DNA from: Paraburkholderia domus
GTDB lineage: Bacteria; Pseudomonadota; Gammaproteobacteria; Burkholderiales; Burkholderiaceae
NCBI RefSeq assembly: GCF_905220705.1
Contig: NZ_CAJNAT010000022.1
Location: forward strand, 62,001-126,000
Direction: 5' to 3'
DNA: 64,000 nucleotides
In this document: positions 1 through 8,795 of the stretch, in pieces
How positions within the stretch are numbered: position 1 is the stretch's first letter
Layout of the letters: each line of letters begins with the position of its first letter
Notes under the pieces: generated by a model
The model's input: the letters and a program-made list of their open reading frames with translations, nothing else
Database searches by the model: none
Told to the model about the DNA's origin: nothing
Program-made: the position numbers and the translations under genes

Positions 1-35
1 ATGCGCGATAACCTTAGTTCGGGGCACCATCGCGC

Positions 36-1748
36 ATGCGAGATTTTCTGTCAAACATCACCACACGCCTTGGCGTACTGAAGAGCGTGCTGCCTTTGAG
101 CCGTGCCGCGGCGGCGCGCGATGCGCTGGCCGGCGTGCAACTGGCGTCGATGGATATTCCGCAGGTGCTCGGTTATGCGCGCATTGCGGGCATGCCTGCC
201 GTTACCGGCCTTTACACCGTCTTTCTGCCGCTTATCGCGTTCGCGTTCTTCGGCGCGTCGCGGCACCTCGTCGTGGCTGCCGACTCTGCCACCGCCACCA
301 TTTTCGCCAGCCGGCTCTCGACCATGGCGCCGGCTTCGAGTGCCGAATATGCCGCGCTCGCCGGGATGGTCGCGTTGCTCACTGCCGCGCTCCTGTTCAT
401 CGCACGGATCTTCAAGCTCGGTTTTCTCGCTGACTTTCTCTCGCGCACGGTGCTGGTCGGCTTCCTCGCCGGCGTCGGCGTGCAGGTCGGCATCGCCATG
501 CTGGGCGACATGTTCGGCGTGCCCGGGCATGCCGCGCGCAGCGTCGATCAACTCGCGCTCGTGGTGCGCGAGTCGGCGCAGATCAATCTGCCGACGCTCG
601 CTATTTCTGTGCTGGTGGTGGTCTCCATTCTGGTTTGCAAGCGGTTTTTGCCACGTGTGCCGGTGCCGTTGATCGCGGTGGTGGCGGGTATCGCTGCAAG
701 CGACGTCTACGGTTTCGCAGCGCACGGTATTGCCATACTTGGGCCGGTGGCTGGCGGGCTGCCGCCGCTGCGCATGCCCTCGGTCACATGGCAGCAGCTG
801 CTAGATCTGCTGCCGGTCGCCGCCTCGTGTTTCGTCATGATCGTCGCGCAAAGCGCCGCTGCGAGCCGCGTATTCGCCGAGCGCTATCACGAAACCGTCG
901 ACACCAATGCCGATCTGCTGGGTATTGCCGCTGCCAACGCCGCAGCGGCGTTTTCCGGCGCCTTCGTGGTGAACGGCAGCCCGACGCAAACCGCCATGGC
1001 CGATCGCGCCGGTACGCGCAGCCAGTTCGCACAGATCGTATTCGCGCTAGTGGTGGTCGTGGTGCTGCTGTTTTTCAGCCGTTTTCTGCAGTACCTGCCG
1101 CACTGCGTTCTGGCCAGCATCGTGTTTACGATCGCCATCGGCCTGATCAATCTGACGACGCTGTTTTCGATCCGCCGCGAAAGCCCAGGTGAATTCACGC
1201 TGGCCGTATTCACCGCGGCGGCCGTGGTGCTGATCGGTGTCGAGCACGGCATTCTGGTGGCGGTGGCGTTATCGTTGCTGCGGCATGTGCGGCACAGTTA
1301 CCAGCCGCACACCATGATTCTCGTGCCCGGCGAAGGCGGCATCTGGGTACCGGTGCCGGCCGCGCCCGGACTCCAGACCGCACCGGGGCTGATCGTCTAT
1401 CGCTTCGGCGCCGATCTGTTCTACGCGAACGACCATTTTTTCGTCGACGACACCCGCACCCTGATCGATCATGCGCCGAGCCCGGTACGCTGGTTTGTGA
1501 TCGACTCCGGCGCGATCACCGACCTCGACTATTCGGCGGCGCGTTCAATCGGCGAGTTGTGCGAGACGCTAAAGAGCCAAGGTACCGAAATGATCTTCGC
1601 GCGCGTGAACCGGTATTTGCGCTCGGACATGGACCGGCATGGGATCACGCCGGTCGTCGGTGCAAAATGTATTTTCAGCACCCTGCATGAAGCGCTGCGC
1701 GTGGCGGGCGTGGAGCAGCCTGGTACGAACGTGAAAGACGCGTCGTAA
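36..1748 (+). CDS. SulP family inorganic anion transporter with C-terminal STAS domain
   Basis: The 570-residue product has the architecture of SulP (SLC26-like) anion permeases: about ten to twelve hydrophobic segments over residues 25-420, then a cytoplasmic STAS domain at about 440-560. The family signature around residues 305-330 (FSGAFVVNGSPTQTAMADRAG) is typical. The STAS part shows the usual beta strand, 'FVIDSGAITDLDYSA', where the Asp/Ser region corresponds to the anti-sigma-antagonist fold. Members import sulfate, bicarbonate or dicarboxylates by proton or sodium symport at the inner membrane; the substrate here cannot be decided. The start at 36 fits the family N-terminus, but only 35 bases lie upstream, so a longer form cannot be excluded. 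It converges on the next gene. The family call is firm, the substrate is open. Confidence 0.93.
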   Translation: MRDFLSNITTRLGVLKSVLPLSRAAAARDALAGVQLASMDIPQVLGYARIAGMPAVTGLYTVFLPLIAFAFFGASRHLVVAADSATATIFASRLSTMAPASSAEYAALAGMVALLTAALLFIARIFKLGFLADFLSRTVLVGFLAGVGVQVGIAMLGDMFGVPGHAARSVDQLALVVRESAQINLPTLAISVLVVVSILVCKRFLPRVPVPLIAVVAGIAASDVYGFAAHGIAILGPVAGGLPPLRMPSVTWQQLLDLLPVAASCFVMIVAQSAAASRVFAERYHETVDTNADLLGIAAANAAAAFSGAFVVNGSPTQTAMADRAGTRSQFAQIVFALVVVVVLLFFSRFLQYLPHCVLASIVFTIAIGLINLTTLFSIRRESPGEFTLAVFTAAAVVLIGVEHGILVAVALSLLRHVRHSYQPHTMILVPGEGGIWVPVPAAPGLQTAPGLIVYRFGADLFYANDHFFVDDTRTLIDHAPSPVRWFVIDSGAITDLDYSAARSIGELCETLKSQGTEMIFARVNRYLRSDMDRHGITPVVGAKCIFSTLHEALRVAGVEQPGTNVKDAS

Positions 1749-1778
1749 ATATCTGTTGGCCGGACACGGTGGATTGCT

Positions 1779-2159
1779 TCAGGTTTGCGGCTCTTCGTCT
1801 GCAAAGAAGTAGCCGATAAAAAAACATGCGCCGGCCAGCAGGGCGCCGAGTACGGCCACTGTATAAGCGAGCGCGGTACCGTGCCAAAGACCGTCGAACC
1901 ACTGATGAAGCTGCGCCATCAGTACCGCCGCATTGCCGCCGATTTGCTGCAATTCGATCTGATAGCGCGGGTCGGTGATGCTGTACATGGCGACGGCGCT
2001 GTCTGGCGCCGGAGCCATGGCATAGATGATCGCCGCGGCGATCAGACCGGCGAGCAGCACGGCGGTGCCCGCCAGATAAAGCCGCTTTTGCAATGGCGAG
2101 CGCTTTGCTGCCGGATTCAGGTTGTTGCCACCGCTCATCGTGTTCGCGTGTCCGCTCAA
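1779..2159 (-). CDS. Small two-helix membrane protein of unknown function
   Basis: This 126-residue product is not recognised as a named family. Two clear hydrophobic segments are visible, at about residues 28-48 (LAGTAVLLAGLIAAAIIYAM) and 95-118 (AYTVAVLGALLAGACFFIGY). They are separated by a polar loop of about 45 residues that probably faces the periplasm. The C-terminus is acidic (ADEEPQT). The gene stands alone between the SulP transporter, which converges on it with 30 bases between stops, and lysE-type and LysR genes. High GC and good codon usage match the neighbours. It is probably a real inner-membrane protein; no function is proposed. Confidence 0.7.
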   Translation of the reverse strand: MSGHANTMSGGNNLNPAAKRSPLQKRLYLAGTAVLLAGLIAAAIIYAMAPAPDSAVAMYSITDPRYQIELQQIGGNAAVLMAQLHQWFDGLWHGTALAYTVAVLGALLAGACFFIGYFFADEEPQT

Positions 2160-2207
2160 GTCATCAGGGTGACAGTATCGCAGAGCGGGCGCGTCTCGAA
2201 GGCGCGG

Positions 2208-2846
2208 CTAGCTTTTCGAAGTCAGCAGCTTGATACCGGCAATGCCGAACATGATCGCGAGCGACCCATCCAGCCAGCGACGGATCGCGACGTAGATGCG
2301 CCGTGCGGACGCAGTTGAAAACAGCACGGCGTAGCTGCTGAACACGGATACGCCGATCACCATGCAACCGAGCACCACCGGCGCGGTGTGCGACGTGCCG
2401 CCTGCCGGCGACATAGCCAGCGAAACGATCGAGAGCCACACCAGAATCGCTTTCGGATTGGTGAGGTGCAGCAGCAGGCCGCGCAGATAGAGCCGTTTGA
2501 GCGGTTCGCCTTCGCGCGCGGTATGCGTGGGCAGCTTTTCCGCGCTGAATGCCGAGCGCGCGGATTTGAAGCCGAGCCACAGCAGATAAAGTCCGCCGGC
2601 AATCTTGATCGCCACCAGACATTCCGAGTAAGTGGCAAGTACCGCCGACAAACCGAGCGACGCTAGCAACGCCCAGAAGAATGAACCGGACACCACGCCG
2701 AGGGCGAAGGTCAGCGCGGATTTCCTGCCGGCGCTCATGGCAAGCGACATGATCGCGAGATTGCTCGGCCCCGGACTCGCCGTGCCGACGAAATAGGCGC
2801 TGTAGGCGATCAGGACATCGGCGGTGAGGAAGGAACTGGCGGTCAT
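2208..2846 (-). CDS. LysE/RhtB family amino-acid exporter
   Basis: The 212-residue product matches the LysE/RhtB superfamily of small six-helix inner-membrane exporters of amino acids and analogues. The N-terminal hallmark 'ASPGPSNLAIMSLAM' near residues 22-36 and the central 'HLTNPKAILVW' motif are both present. The ATG at 2846 is chosen over an upstream in-frame start at 2984 because the family begins with this hydrophobic helix and a GAGG-like ribosome site lies about ten bases upstream. The substrate is unknown. The LysR gene downstream on the same strand is separated by 230 bases that contain a short tandem repeat, so co-regulation is possible but not shown. Confidence 0.9.
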   Translation of the reverse strand: MTASSFLTADVLIAYSAYFVGTASPGPSNLAIMSLAMSAGRKSALTFALGVVSGSFFWALLASLGLSAVLATYSECLVAIKIAGGLYLLWLGFKSARSAFSAEKLPTHTAREGEPLKRLYLRGLLLHLTNPKAILVWLSIVSLAMSPAGGTSHTAPVVLGCMVIGVSVFSSYAVLFSTASARRIYVAIRRWLDGSLAIMFGIAGIKLLTSKS

Positions 2847-3003
2847 GAGCTTGTACCTCGGCGGCAGGCAAACGGTGCCGCTCGTTGCGGCACAGGCGGA
2901 GAGCGCGGATCGATGCGCGAGCAACAATTCTGCTCGCCCGCGTGCCAATCTCACAGATACAGTTGACGGCCTGTGCAACGGCACAATCGTGCGTTTGCCG
3001 GCT

Positions 3004-3039
3004 AACCCAGGTCATAACCCAGGTAATAACCCAAGTAAT
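3004..3039. repeat. Three tandem copies of a 12-bp repeat
   Basis: Three adjacent 12-mers are seen: AACCCAGGTCAT, AACCCAGGTAAT and AACCCAAGTAAT. A partial further echo (ACTCAGGTAATTCAG) follows to about 3062. The array lies in the intergenic space between the start of the LysE-type gene (2846) and the stop of the LysR gene (3076). A 12-bp period keeps any reading frame, but no supported gene covers it. It may be a simple minisatellite or a set of protein-binding sites. Confidence 0.75.
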
Positions 3040-3075
3040 GCAGCAGACTCAGGTAATTCAGCCTGACCGGGCAAC

Positions 3076-3951
3076 TCAGGCTCCCGCCGCAGTGCCGATG
3101 CAGTCAGCCAGTGCCCCCGCTACTGCCTGCCGGCTATGCCGCGGACGCTGCACGAGTCCGATTTCACGGTGAAACGTCGCGTCGCCGAGTTCGAGTGCGG
3201 TGACGTTGGCGGGCCACCTGCCGAGTCCCGCTGTATTCGGAATCAGCGCCACGCCGATGCCGCGCGCAACCAGTTGCGCGATGCCCTGCAACTCGTCCAG
3301 TTCGATCACGTCGTGCACGTTCAGCCGCGCGCGCCGTAGAAATCGGTCGACCAGCCTGCCGCCGAACGACCCGCGGTCGTAGCGGATGAACGGTTCGCTC
3401 CTGAGCAGTTCGCGCCAGGACGGTTTGCCACGCGCAAGCGCCTTGGGCACCAGCAGCACGAACGGTTCAGTGACGAGCGTGCGCCATTCGAGTTCAGACG
3501 GCAGCGCGAACGGCGGTTTGATGATGACCGCGAGATCGAGTTCGCCCGAGTCCACCTGCCCGAGCAAACCCAGCGACACGCCGGGCACGACGCGAATCCG
3601 CCAGCCGGGACGGTCGTCGCGAAAGCGCGCCAGCGCGTCGGCGAGAAACGACACCTGCGCGGATGCGATCGCGCCGACCCGCAGCATGCCGCTTTCGGCC
3701 GCGCCCGTGCCGCGTTCCGAGAGCCGTGCGTAAAGCGTCATCATTTCTTCGGCGAGCGCGAGCGTTTCGCGGCCGGCGTCGTTGAGCGTCGCGGAACGGC
3801 CGGTGCGGTCGAACAGCGCGAAACCGAGTTCCGTTTCGAGCCGCTGCATCTGCGCGCTCACAGCGGATTGGGTCAGGCCGATGCGCGCGCCCGCGCCGGA
3901 AAACGTGCCGTACTGGCTGACGGCGAGAAAGGTTTTGAGTTCGCTGAGCAT
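3076..3951 (-). CDS. LysR family transcriptional regulator
   Basis: The 291-residue product starts at the ATG at 3951 with a classical LysR winged helix-turn-helix at residues 1-60 ('FLAVSQYGTFSGAGARIGLT' followed by 'QSAVSAQMQRLETELGFALF'). An effector-binding domain of two alpha/beta lobes occupies about 90-290. The upstream in-frame ATG at 4095 would add 48 residues with no family counterpart and is rejected. It is divergent from the VOC gene at 4119. A TTGATC-N17-GATCAA inverted repeat sits just upstream of its start and may be the autoregulatory site. Likely targets are the divergent VOC gene and itself; the effector is unknown. Confidence 0.92.
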   Translation of the reverse strand: MLSELKTFLAVSQYGTFSGAGARIGLTQSAVSAQMQRLETELGFALFDRTGRSATLNDAGRETLALAEEMMTLYARLSERGTGAAESGMLRVGAIASAQVSFLADALARFRDDRPGWRIRVVPGVSLGLLGQVDSGELDLAVIIKPPFALPSELEWRTLVTEPFVLLVPKALARGKPSWRELLRSEPFIRYDRGSFGGRLVDRFLRRARLNVHDVIELDELQGIAQLVARGIGVALIPNTAGLGRWPANVTALELGDATFHREIGLVQRPRHSRQAVAGALADCIGTAAGA

Positions 3952-3957
3952 TGTCGA

Positions 3958-3986
3958 TTGATCGATTTTGGTGGTGGTCAGATCAA
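3958..3986. promoter_or_regulatory. Candidate LysR-type operator (TTGATC-N17-GATCAA)
   Basis: A six-base perfect inverted repeat with a 17-base spacer lies 7 bases upstream of the LysR start and about 130 bases upstream of the divergent VOC gene. LysR proteins commonly bind dyads in such divergent promoters, but this spacing is longer than the usual T-N11-A box, so the call is weak. Confidence 0.3.
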
Positions 3987-4118
3987 ATATATATCGTTTT
4001 TCACCATTTTTAGTCATGGTTAAAATTTGCCTTACGCGTGCGCCTTTCCGGGCCGCTTCATTGACCGTTCTATTGACCGATACACGAGCCCACATTCCTT
4101 TCTGCGAGTTTTCCCATC

Positions 4119-4553
4119 ATGAGCGTTGCCGAAACCGTTTTGCCGCCGTTCCATCTGGCGTTTCCTGTGCATAGCCTCGCCGCCGCACGCGAGTTCTATG
4201 GCGAGTTGCTCGGCTGTCCGGAAGGGCGCAGTTCCCCGGACTGGGTCGACTTCAACTTTTACGGCCATCAGATCGTCGCGCACCTCTCGCCCGAGGAAAT
4301 CGGCCACCGTCAGACGAGCAAGGTCGACGGCGATGCGGTGCCGGTGCGCCACTTCGGTGCGGTGCTCTCGATGCAACAATGGCAGGCCGCCGCGGACAAG
4401 CTGCAAAAGGCCGGCATCGACTTCATCATCGAACCGCACGTGCGCTTCAAGGGGGAGGTCGGCGAACAGGCGACGATGTTCTTCCTCGATCCGTCGGGTA
4501 ACGCGCTGGAATTCAAGGCGTTTGCGGATATGTCGTCGTTGTTTGCGAAGTAA
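4119..4553 (+). CDS. VOC superfamily (glyoxalase-like) protein
   Basis: The 144-residue protein has two beta-alpha-beta-beta-beta repeats typical of the vicinal oxygen chelate fold. It begins 'PPFHLAFPVHSLAAAREFYG', which supplies the N-terminal metal His of the family, and ends with 'FFLDPSGNALEFKAF', the usual C-terminal metal Glu strand. A second His is found in 'VRHFGAVLSM'. Such proteins include dioxygenases, glyoxalases and fosfomycin-type resistance enzymes; the reaction cannot be assigned. The gene is monocistronic and divergent from a LysR regulator, which suggests inducible expression. Confidence 0.85.
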   Translation: MSVAETVLPPFHLAFPVHSLAAAREFYGELLGCPEGRSSPDWVDFNFYGHQIVAHLSPEEIGHRQTSKVDGDAVPVRHFGAVLSMQQWQAAADKLQKAGIDFIIEPHVRFKGEVGEQATMFFLDPSGNALEFKAFADMSSLFAK

Positions 4554-4664
4554 TAGCGTCACGCGGTGGCGAGCAACCCCGACCGGGCGTCAGGAGCAGC
4601 GTGATCACGGTTAGCGTGTGCGTCGCCCTGACCGCAGTTCGCGGGCTCATCGGGTGACGCCTTC

Positions 4665-5909
4665 TCAGCGCTCAACCACCTTGAACACCCGATTCTTGTC
4701 GAGCGTAGCGGGATCGAGCGTCGTCTCGCCGCCTTGCGCGGGCAACGCGGGGCTGGCGTCTTCCAGCGCGAGTCCGGTATAGCGGCTTCGTGGCCGTATG
4801 ACCTTGCCCACCCGAAGCTGCTCGATGCAATGCGCGAGCAGACCCACGCTTCGGGCCGTTGCAAACAACGCGAACGATGCGTCGCGTGGCAACGCCAATT
4901 GCGCCGCCAGGGCAGCAAGCGCAACGTCGATATTCGGCTTGAGCCCGGTCAGTTCAACCACCTTGTCGATGAACGACATGAGTTCTTGAGGTGGATTCAG
5001 CACGTCGAGCAATGCGCCTGCCCGCGGATCGCCGTCCGGATACAGATGATGTCCGAATCCCGGGATGGGAATGGCCGACTGCAAGTGATGGGCGACGACG
5101 TACTCCGCACCGAGTCTTCCGACGTCGTCAAACACGGCCCGCACGCGGCCCGACGCATCGCCATGCAGCGGGCCGGAGAAAGTCGCGAGTCCCGTGAGCA
5201 GGCATCCCGGCAGCGACGCGCCGGTGGAGGCGGTAATCCTCGCGGCGAACGCCGAACTCGTAATCTCGTGGTCGGCCACGAGGACCATGGCACGGCGGAT
5301 CAGTTCGGCGCCATCGCGGTCCTGGCCCCAGCCGAGCGCGAGCCGTTCATGCGTCGGTTGTGCCTTCGCGTCACACTGCGCGCCAAACGCTTGCGCGATG
5401 AGCGCCACGAGCCGGCCAGCCTCGACATGCAGTGCGCTGTCCGTGCGTCCGTGGGTCGAGTGCCCGTTGGCCGCGAGCGCCGCCAGCGAAGTGAACGCGC
5501 ATTGCCTGCCTCGCTCGTCGCCCTGTAGCGGCAGGTCACCGGTTTCGAAGGAAACGGGCGCGCGCGCATTCCAGAGAATGGCTGCCACCTCCTCAAGCGT
5601 GGCCGTGTCCGAAAGCCGGATGCTATCCCGTCCCCGGTAATACGGCCGGCCTTTCGAGAAGGTGGTGATGTCGCTGTAAATGCAGGGCTCCGCACCGAAT
5701 ATCGTCCCGGCGGCGAGCGCTTCGCGCTTGCGTCCCACCTGTTTTTTACGGCACAGACCAGCGACATCCTCCGCACGATAGAGGCTTTTGCGCGGGTCAT
5801 GCGGATCCGGCATGACAGCGATGTTGCCTCGACTTACGTACGCGTAGACAGTCTGCGCCTGCACTCCGAGTTGTCGAGCCGCTTCCGTCAGAGTGATCCA
5901 GTTTCGCAT
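4665..5909 (-). CDS. Citrate synthase-like protein with N-terminal helix-turn-helix domain
   Basis: The 414-residue product fuses a MerR/excisionase-like helix-turn-helix (residues 1-55, 'WITLTEAARQLGVQAQTVYA' then 'YVSRGNIAV') to a citrate synthase domain (about 85-405). The three residues known to be catalytic in citrate synthases are visible: His in 'FSGPLHGDAS', His in 'PIPGFGHHLYPDGDPRA' and Asp in 'PNIDVALAAL'. The synthase part may therefore be active in condensing an acyl-CoA with an oxoacid. The start at 5909 is chosen because the HTH begins there. It is the last gene of a minus-strand unit with a VOC protein, an MFS permease and an SDR. Whether the HTH domain binds DNA or is structural is unknown. 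Confidence 0.88.
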   Translation of the reverse strand: MRNWITLTEAARQLGVQAQTVYAYVSRGNIAVMPDPHDPRKSLYRAEDVAGLCRKKQVGRKREALAAGTIFGAEPCIYSDITTFSKGRPYYRGRDSIRLSDTATLEEVAAILWNARAPVSFETGDLPLQGDERGRQCAFTSLAALAANGHSTHGRTDSALHVEAGRLVALIAQAFGAQCDAKAQPTHERLALGWGQDRDGAELIRRAMVLVADHEITSSAFAARITASTGASLPGCLLTGLATFSGPLHGDASGRVRAVFDDVGRLGAEYVVAHHLQSAIPIPGFGHHLYPDGDPRAGALLDVLNPPQELMSFIDKVVELTGLKPNIDVALAALAAQLALPRDASFALFATARSVGLLAHCIEQLRVGKVIRPRSRYTGLALEDASPALPAQGGETTLDPATLDKNRVFKVVER

Positions 5910-6016
5910 GGGATGGCAGGCAAGGTGATGCGGCGGCCGGGGTAGCGGGGCAAGTGCGATCCGGATCGCGCCTTGCATACGAGCGCGCCCGATCCAGCGT
6001 CAATAGTGACGTTTTT

Positions 6017-6406
6017 TCAGGTAAAAGTCATCTCGGCGGGGCGCCGCTCCAGGACTTCCACGAGAATATCGCCCGGCGATCGCACGAAGCAGGCTCTGAC
6101 GCCGGGGCGAACCTGCTTGACCGGCTCGACGATTTCCGCGTCGCAGCGCAACAGATGCTCGAACGCGGCGTCGAGATCGTCCACGACCACGCCGAAATGA
6201 TCGATGCCCTGCTTTTGCTGGCTATCAGGGCGGCCGGTTTGGGCGCCCGTCAGCGCCGTGATGAAAAGGTTGATGCTGCCGATGCGCAAATCCACTCGCC
6301 CCGGGCGGCGCACGATCTCCGCGTTCAGGCAGCGCGCAAACCATGCGGCGGTGGCTTCGGCATCCGCCGAGCACAGTTGCAGATGATCCCACTTGAATTC
6401 AATCAT
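6017..6406 (-). CDS. VOC superfamily protein (glyoxalase/dioxygenase-like)
   Basis: This 129-residue protein begins 'MIEFKWDHLQLCSADAEATA', with the first metal-binding His at residue 8. It contains a central 'GIDHFGVVVDDLDAAFEHL' strand with a second His, and ends 'SPGDILVEVLERRP' with the expected Glu. These mark the VOC fold. It lies 26 bases downstream of the MFS permease gene and 107 bases upstream of the citrate synthase-like gene on the same strand, so it is probably co-transcribed and acts on the imported substrate. Epimerase, lyase or dioxygenase activities are all possible. Confidence 0.85.
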   Translation of the reverse strand: MIEFKWDHLQLCSADAEATAAWFARCLNAEIVRRPGRVDLRIGSINLFITALTGAQTGRPDSQQKQGIDHFGVVVDDLDAAFEHLLRCDAEIVEPVKQVRPGVRACFVRSPGDILVEVLERRPAEMTFT

Positions 6407-6432
6407 TCGATTTCACCAGATAGTTGAAAGCG

Positions 6433-7749
6433 TCACAGTTCGATGCGGGAAAGCTTCCCCAGCAGCACGGAGTACGAGAGTGCGCCGAGCAGGCATATCG
6501 CGCCCATCAGGTTGAGCGCCCAGTAGAAGTGACCGGTGTGGTGGGTGATGTAGCCGATCATGAGCGGGGTGGTGACGGCCGCGATGTTGGCCGCTAGGCT
6601 AGTGATGCTGCTGGTCAGTCCCACGTACTGCCGAGGCGCGATTTCGGAGACGGCGGCCCACGACATCGATCCGACGCCCTGCGCGAAGAACGCGATCGTC
6701 AGGATGGCGATCACCCCCTCGTTCGACTCGACGAAATTGACGAGTACGATAGACGCGCCGAGCAGCGTGCCAATAATGAGCGGTGCCTTGCGTGCAGTGG
6801 AAATCGACACGCCGCGTCGGATGAAAAAGTCTGAGAGAAAGCCGGCAAGGAGAATGCCGACCGTCGCGCCGATAAAAGGGAGTGCCTGGAAGATCCCGAC
6901 CTTGATCATCGACATGTGACGCGCTTCGATCAGATAGGTCATGAACCAGGTGGTGAAGAAGACCAGCAAGGTGTTGTTGCAGAACTTGCCGATGCAGATG
7001 GCGAGAATCTGCCGGTAGCTGAGCAGCTTGAGTGCCATGCGCCAATCGAACTTCTCACGGGGCTTGCGCGCCACCGTACCGCCTTCATTGATGTATTGCA
7101 GTTCGGCGGCATTCACGCCCGCGTGCTGATGTGGATCACGGTAAACCCGGTACCAGAGAAAACTGAACAGTATGCCGAAGCCGCCCGTCACGTAAAAGAC
7201 CGTACGCCAACCGTACGCGGCGGAGATCCACAACAGCAAGCCGGTGAACAAGGGCGTCCCGATGTATTGCCCCATGACATAGACGCTGGTCGCGAAACCG
7301 CGCTCCCGGGCGGGAAACCACAACGTCACGGCACGCGCGTTCGAAGGAAAGGCCGGCGCCTCCATTGCGCCGATTGCGAGCCGCGAGCCGAGCAACATGT
7401 GATAGCCGGTCGCGAAACCCTGCGTCAACGTGGCGAATGACCAGCCGAGGAGGGACAGCCCATAGGCGAGGCGCGAGCCGAGAACGTCGGTCAGTATGCC
7501 GCCGGGCACTAGAGCAATGGAATAGGCTAGGCCGAATCCGGCAAACAGTTCGCCCATCTCCATCCTGTTGAGCGCAAGGCCTTTCGAGAGGCCCGGCGCA
7601 ACGATACCCAGCGCCGACCGGTCCACGTAATTGAGGATGGTTGCCGCGAGCAGCATCGAGAGCACGACGTACCGCACCCTGGAGCGTTTCGTGGTATCCG
7701 CGTAAGCCGGGTTTCGGCCCGGCAATGTGTGTTCCTCTACGGCTTTCAT
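6433..7749 (-). CDS. MFS transporter, anion:cation symporter (ACS) type
   Basis: The 438-residue product has twelve predicted transmembrane segments. It carries the ACS-family signature near the N-terminus ('NYVDRSALGIVAPGL', about residues 40-54), and 'GWRTVFYVTGGFGI' before the long central loop. ACS permeases import sugar acids, hydroxy acids and aromatic acids with protons. A GGAGA ribosome site lies before the ATG at 7749. The gene follows the SDR by 54 bases and precedes a VOC gene by 26 bases, all minus strand, so it is probably the uptake component of this unit. A carboxylated substrate is inferred from family and from the neighbouring hydroxyacid dehydrogenase. Confidence 0.93.
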   Translation of the reverse strand: MKAVEEHTLPGRNPAYADTTKRSRVRYVVLSMLLAATILNYVDRSALGIVAPGLSKGLALNRMEMGELFAGFGLAYSIALVPGGILTDVLGSRLAYGLSLLGWSFATLTQGFATGYHMLLGSRLAIGAMEAPAFPSNARAVTLWFPARERGFATSVYVMGQYIGTPLFTGLLLWISAAYGWRTVFYVTGGFGILFSFLWYRVYRDPHQHAGVNAAELQYINEGGTVARKPREKFDWRMALKLLSYRQILAICIGKFCNNTLLVFFTTWFMTYLIEARHMSMIKVGIFQALPFIGATVGILLAGFLSDFFIRRGVSISTARKAPLIIGTLLGASIVLVNFVESNEGVIAILTIAFFAQGVGSMSWAAVSEIAPRQYVGLTSSITSLAANIAAVTTPLMIGYITHHTGHFYWALNLMGAICLLGALSYSVLLGKLSRIEL

Positions 7750-7803
7750 CGGTGTCTCCAGAACATTCGCCAGTTGTCTTTTTATAGTTGGCGCAAGGGT
7801 GAT

Positions 7804-8562
7804 TTATCCACGGCCGACAAACGGCATGGTGGTCGCCATGATGGTCATGTTGAGGACATTGGCTTCGAGCGGAAGACTGGCCATGTGCACGACCGCATTC
7901 GCCACGTGCGTCACATCCATTCTTGCTTCTGGCGCCATGCTTCCATCCGCTTGAAGTACGCCGCGGTTCATACGTTCCGTGAGTGATGTTGCCGCGTTGC
8001 CAATATCGATCTGGCTGCAGGCGATGTTGAATGCGCGTCCATCCAGCGCGATCGATTTGGTGATGCCGGTGACGGCATGTTTCGTTGCCGTGTAGGCGAT
8101 GGTATGCGGCCTCGGCGAGTGGGCCGAGATCGATCCGTTGTTGATGATTCGTCCCCCTTGAGGCGACTGTGCTTTCATCAGGCGATAAGCGGCCCGAGCG
8201 CACAGAAAGACGCCGGTCAGATTGGTGGCCACAACATCGTTCCAGAAATCGACCTCGTAGTCTTCCAGGGGAACAGCCCCCGCGTTGCGGCCCGCGTTGT
8301 TGAAGAGCACGTCGAGCCGGCCGAATGTATCGGCGATCTGCGAAAACGCGTGCTCGACCGATGCAGCGTCGGCAACGTTGGCCTGGAATACATGCGCCTC
8401 TCCGCCGGCAATGCCGATTGCCTCCTTCGTTTCCAGCAGCGGTTCGGCTCTGCGGCCGATCAGCGCGACGGCGAATCCAGCATGGGCGAGCGCAAGGGCG
8501 GCGCTACGGCCGATGCCGGAGCCGGCGCCCGTAACGGCTGCGAACTTCTTCGATGCAGGCAT
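7804..8562 (-). CDS. SDR family NAD(P)-dependent oxidoreductase
   Basis: The 252-residue classical short-chain dehydrogenase has the nucleotide-binding 'TGAGSGIG' at about residues 10-17, 'NNAG' near 88 and the catalytic Ser with 'YTATK' (Tyr-x3-Lys) near 155. The C-terminal substrate loop is rather long and hydrophobic. The ATG at 8562 is preferred over 8610 because a strong GAGGAAG ribosome site precedes it and the Rossmann strand follows directly. It is the first gene of the minus-strand unit and lies 71 bases from a palindromic operator candidate. It probably oxidises or reduces an alcohol or ketone on the imported acid; the substrate is not known. Confidence 0.92.
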   Translation of the reverse strand: MPASKKFAAVTGAGSGIGRSAALALAHAGFAVALIGRRAEPLLETKEAIGIAGGEAHVFQANVADAASVEHAFSQIADTFGRLDVLFNNAGRNAGAVPLEDYEVDFWNDVVATNLTGVFLCARAAYRLMKAQSPQGGRIINNGSISAHSPRPHTIAYTATKHAVTGITKSIALDGRAFNIACSQIDIGNAATSLTERMNRGVLQADGSMAPEARMDVTHVANAVVHMASLPLEANVLNMTIMATTMPFVGRG

Positions 8563-8632
8563 TTGACTTCCTCTCAACGATTCAATTGAACATGGGAAAG
8601 AGAGTTGCATTCGCGCGACGTGGTGAGCAATC

Positions 8633-8649
8633 TTGATTCATTGAATCAA
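8633..8649. promoter_or_regulatory. Palindromic operator candidate, copy 1
   Basis: TTGATTCATTGAATCAA is a perfect 17-base palindrome (eight-base arms around one central T). It lies 71 bases upstream of the SDR start in the divergent promoter region. A close copy lies at 8796-8812 before the divergent dehydrogenase gene. Size, symmetry and placement fit a dimeric repressor site such as those of GntR/FCD regulators, but no such regulator is encoded next to it. Confidence 0.65.
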
Positions 8650-8795
8650 CATCTGAGGGCCTTGCCGATGGGGACCGCACCAGGGTTTTCCTGATGCGCG
8701 TGTTGCCGGCAGCGAAGCGGAAGGCAGGCGTAGACGCAAACGAATCGCAATGCGCAGGCGCCGCGAACAATAAGGGGTGAATCACGAACGAGGAG

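Noticed and set aside
2885..3172. Plus-strand frame that translates the 12-bp repeat as TQVI repeats
   Set aside because: The frame overlaps the 3' end of the LysR gene, has no ribosome site and lacks protein-like sequence outside the repeat.
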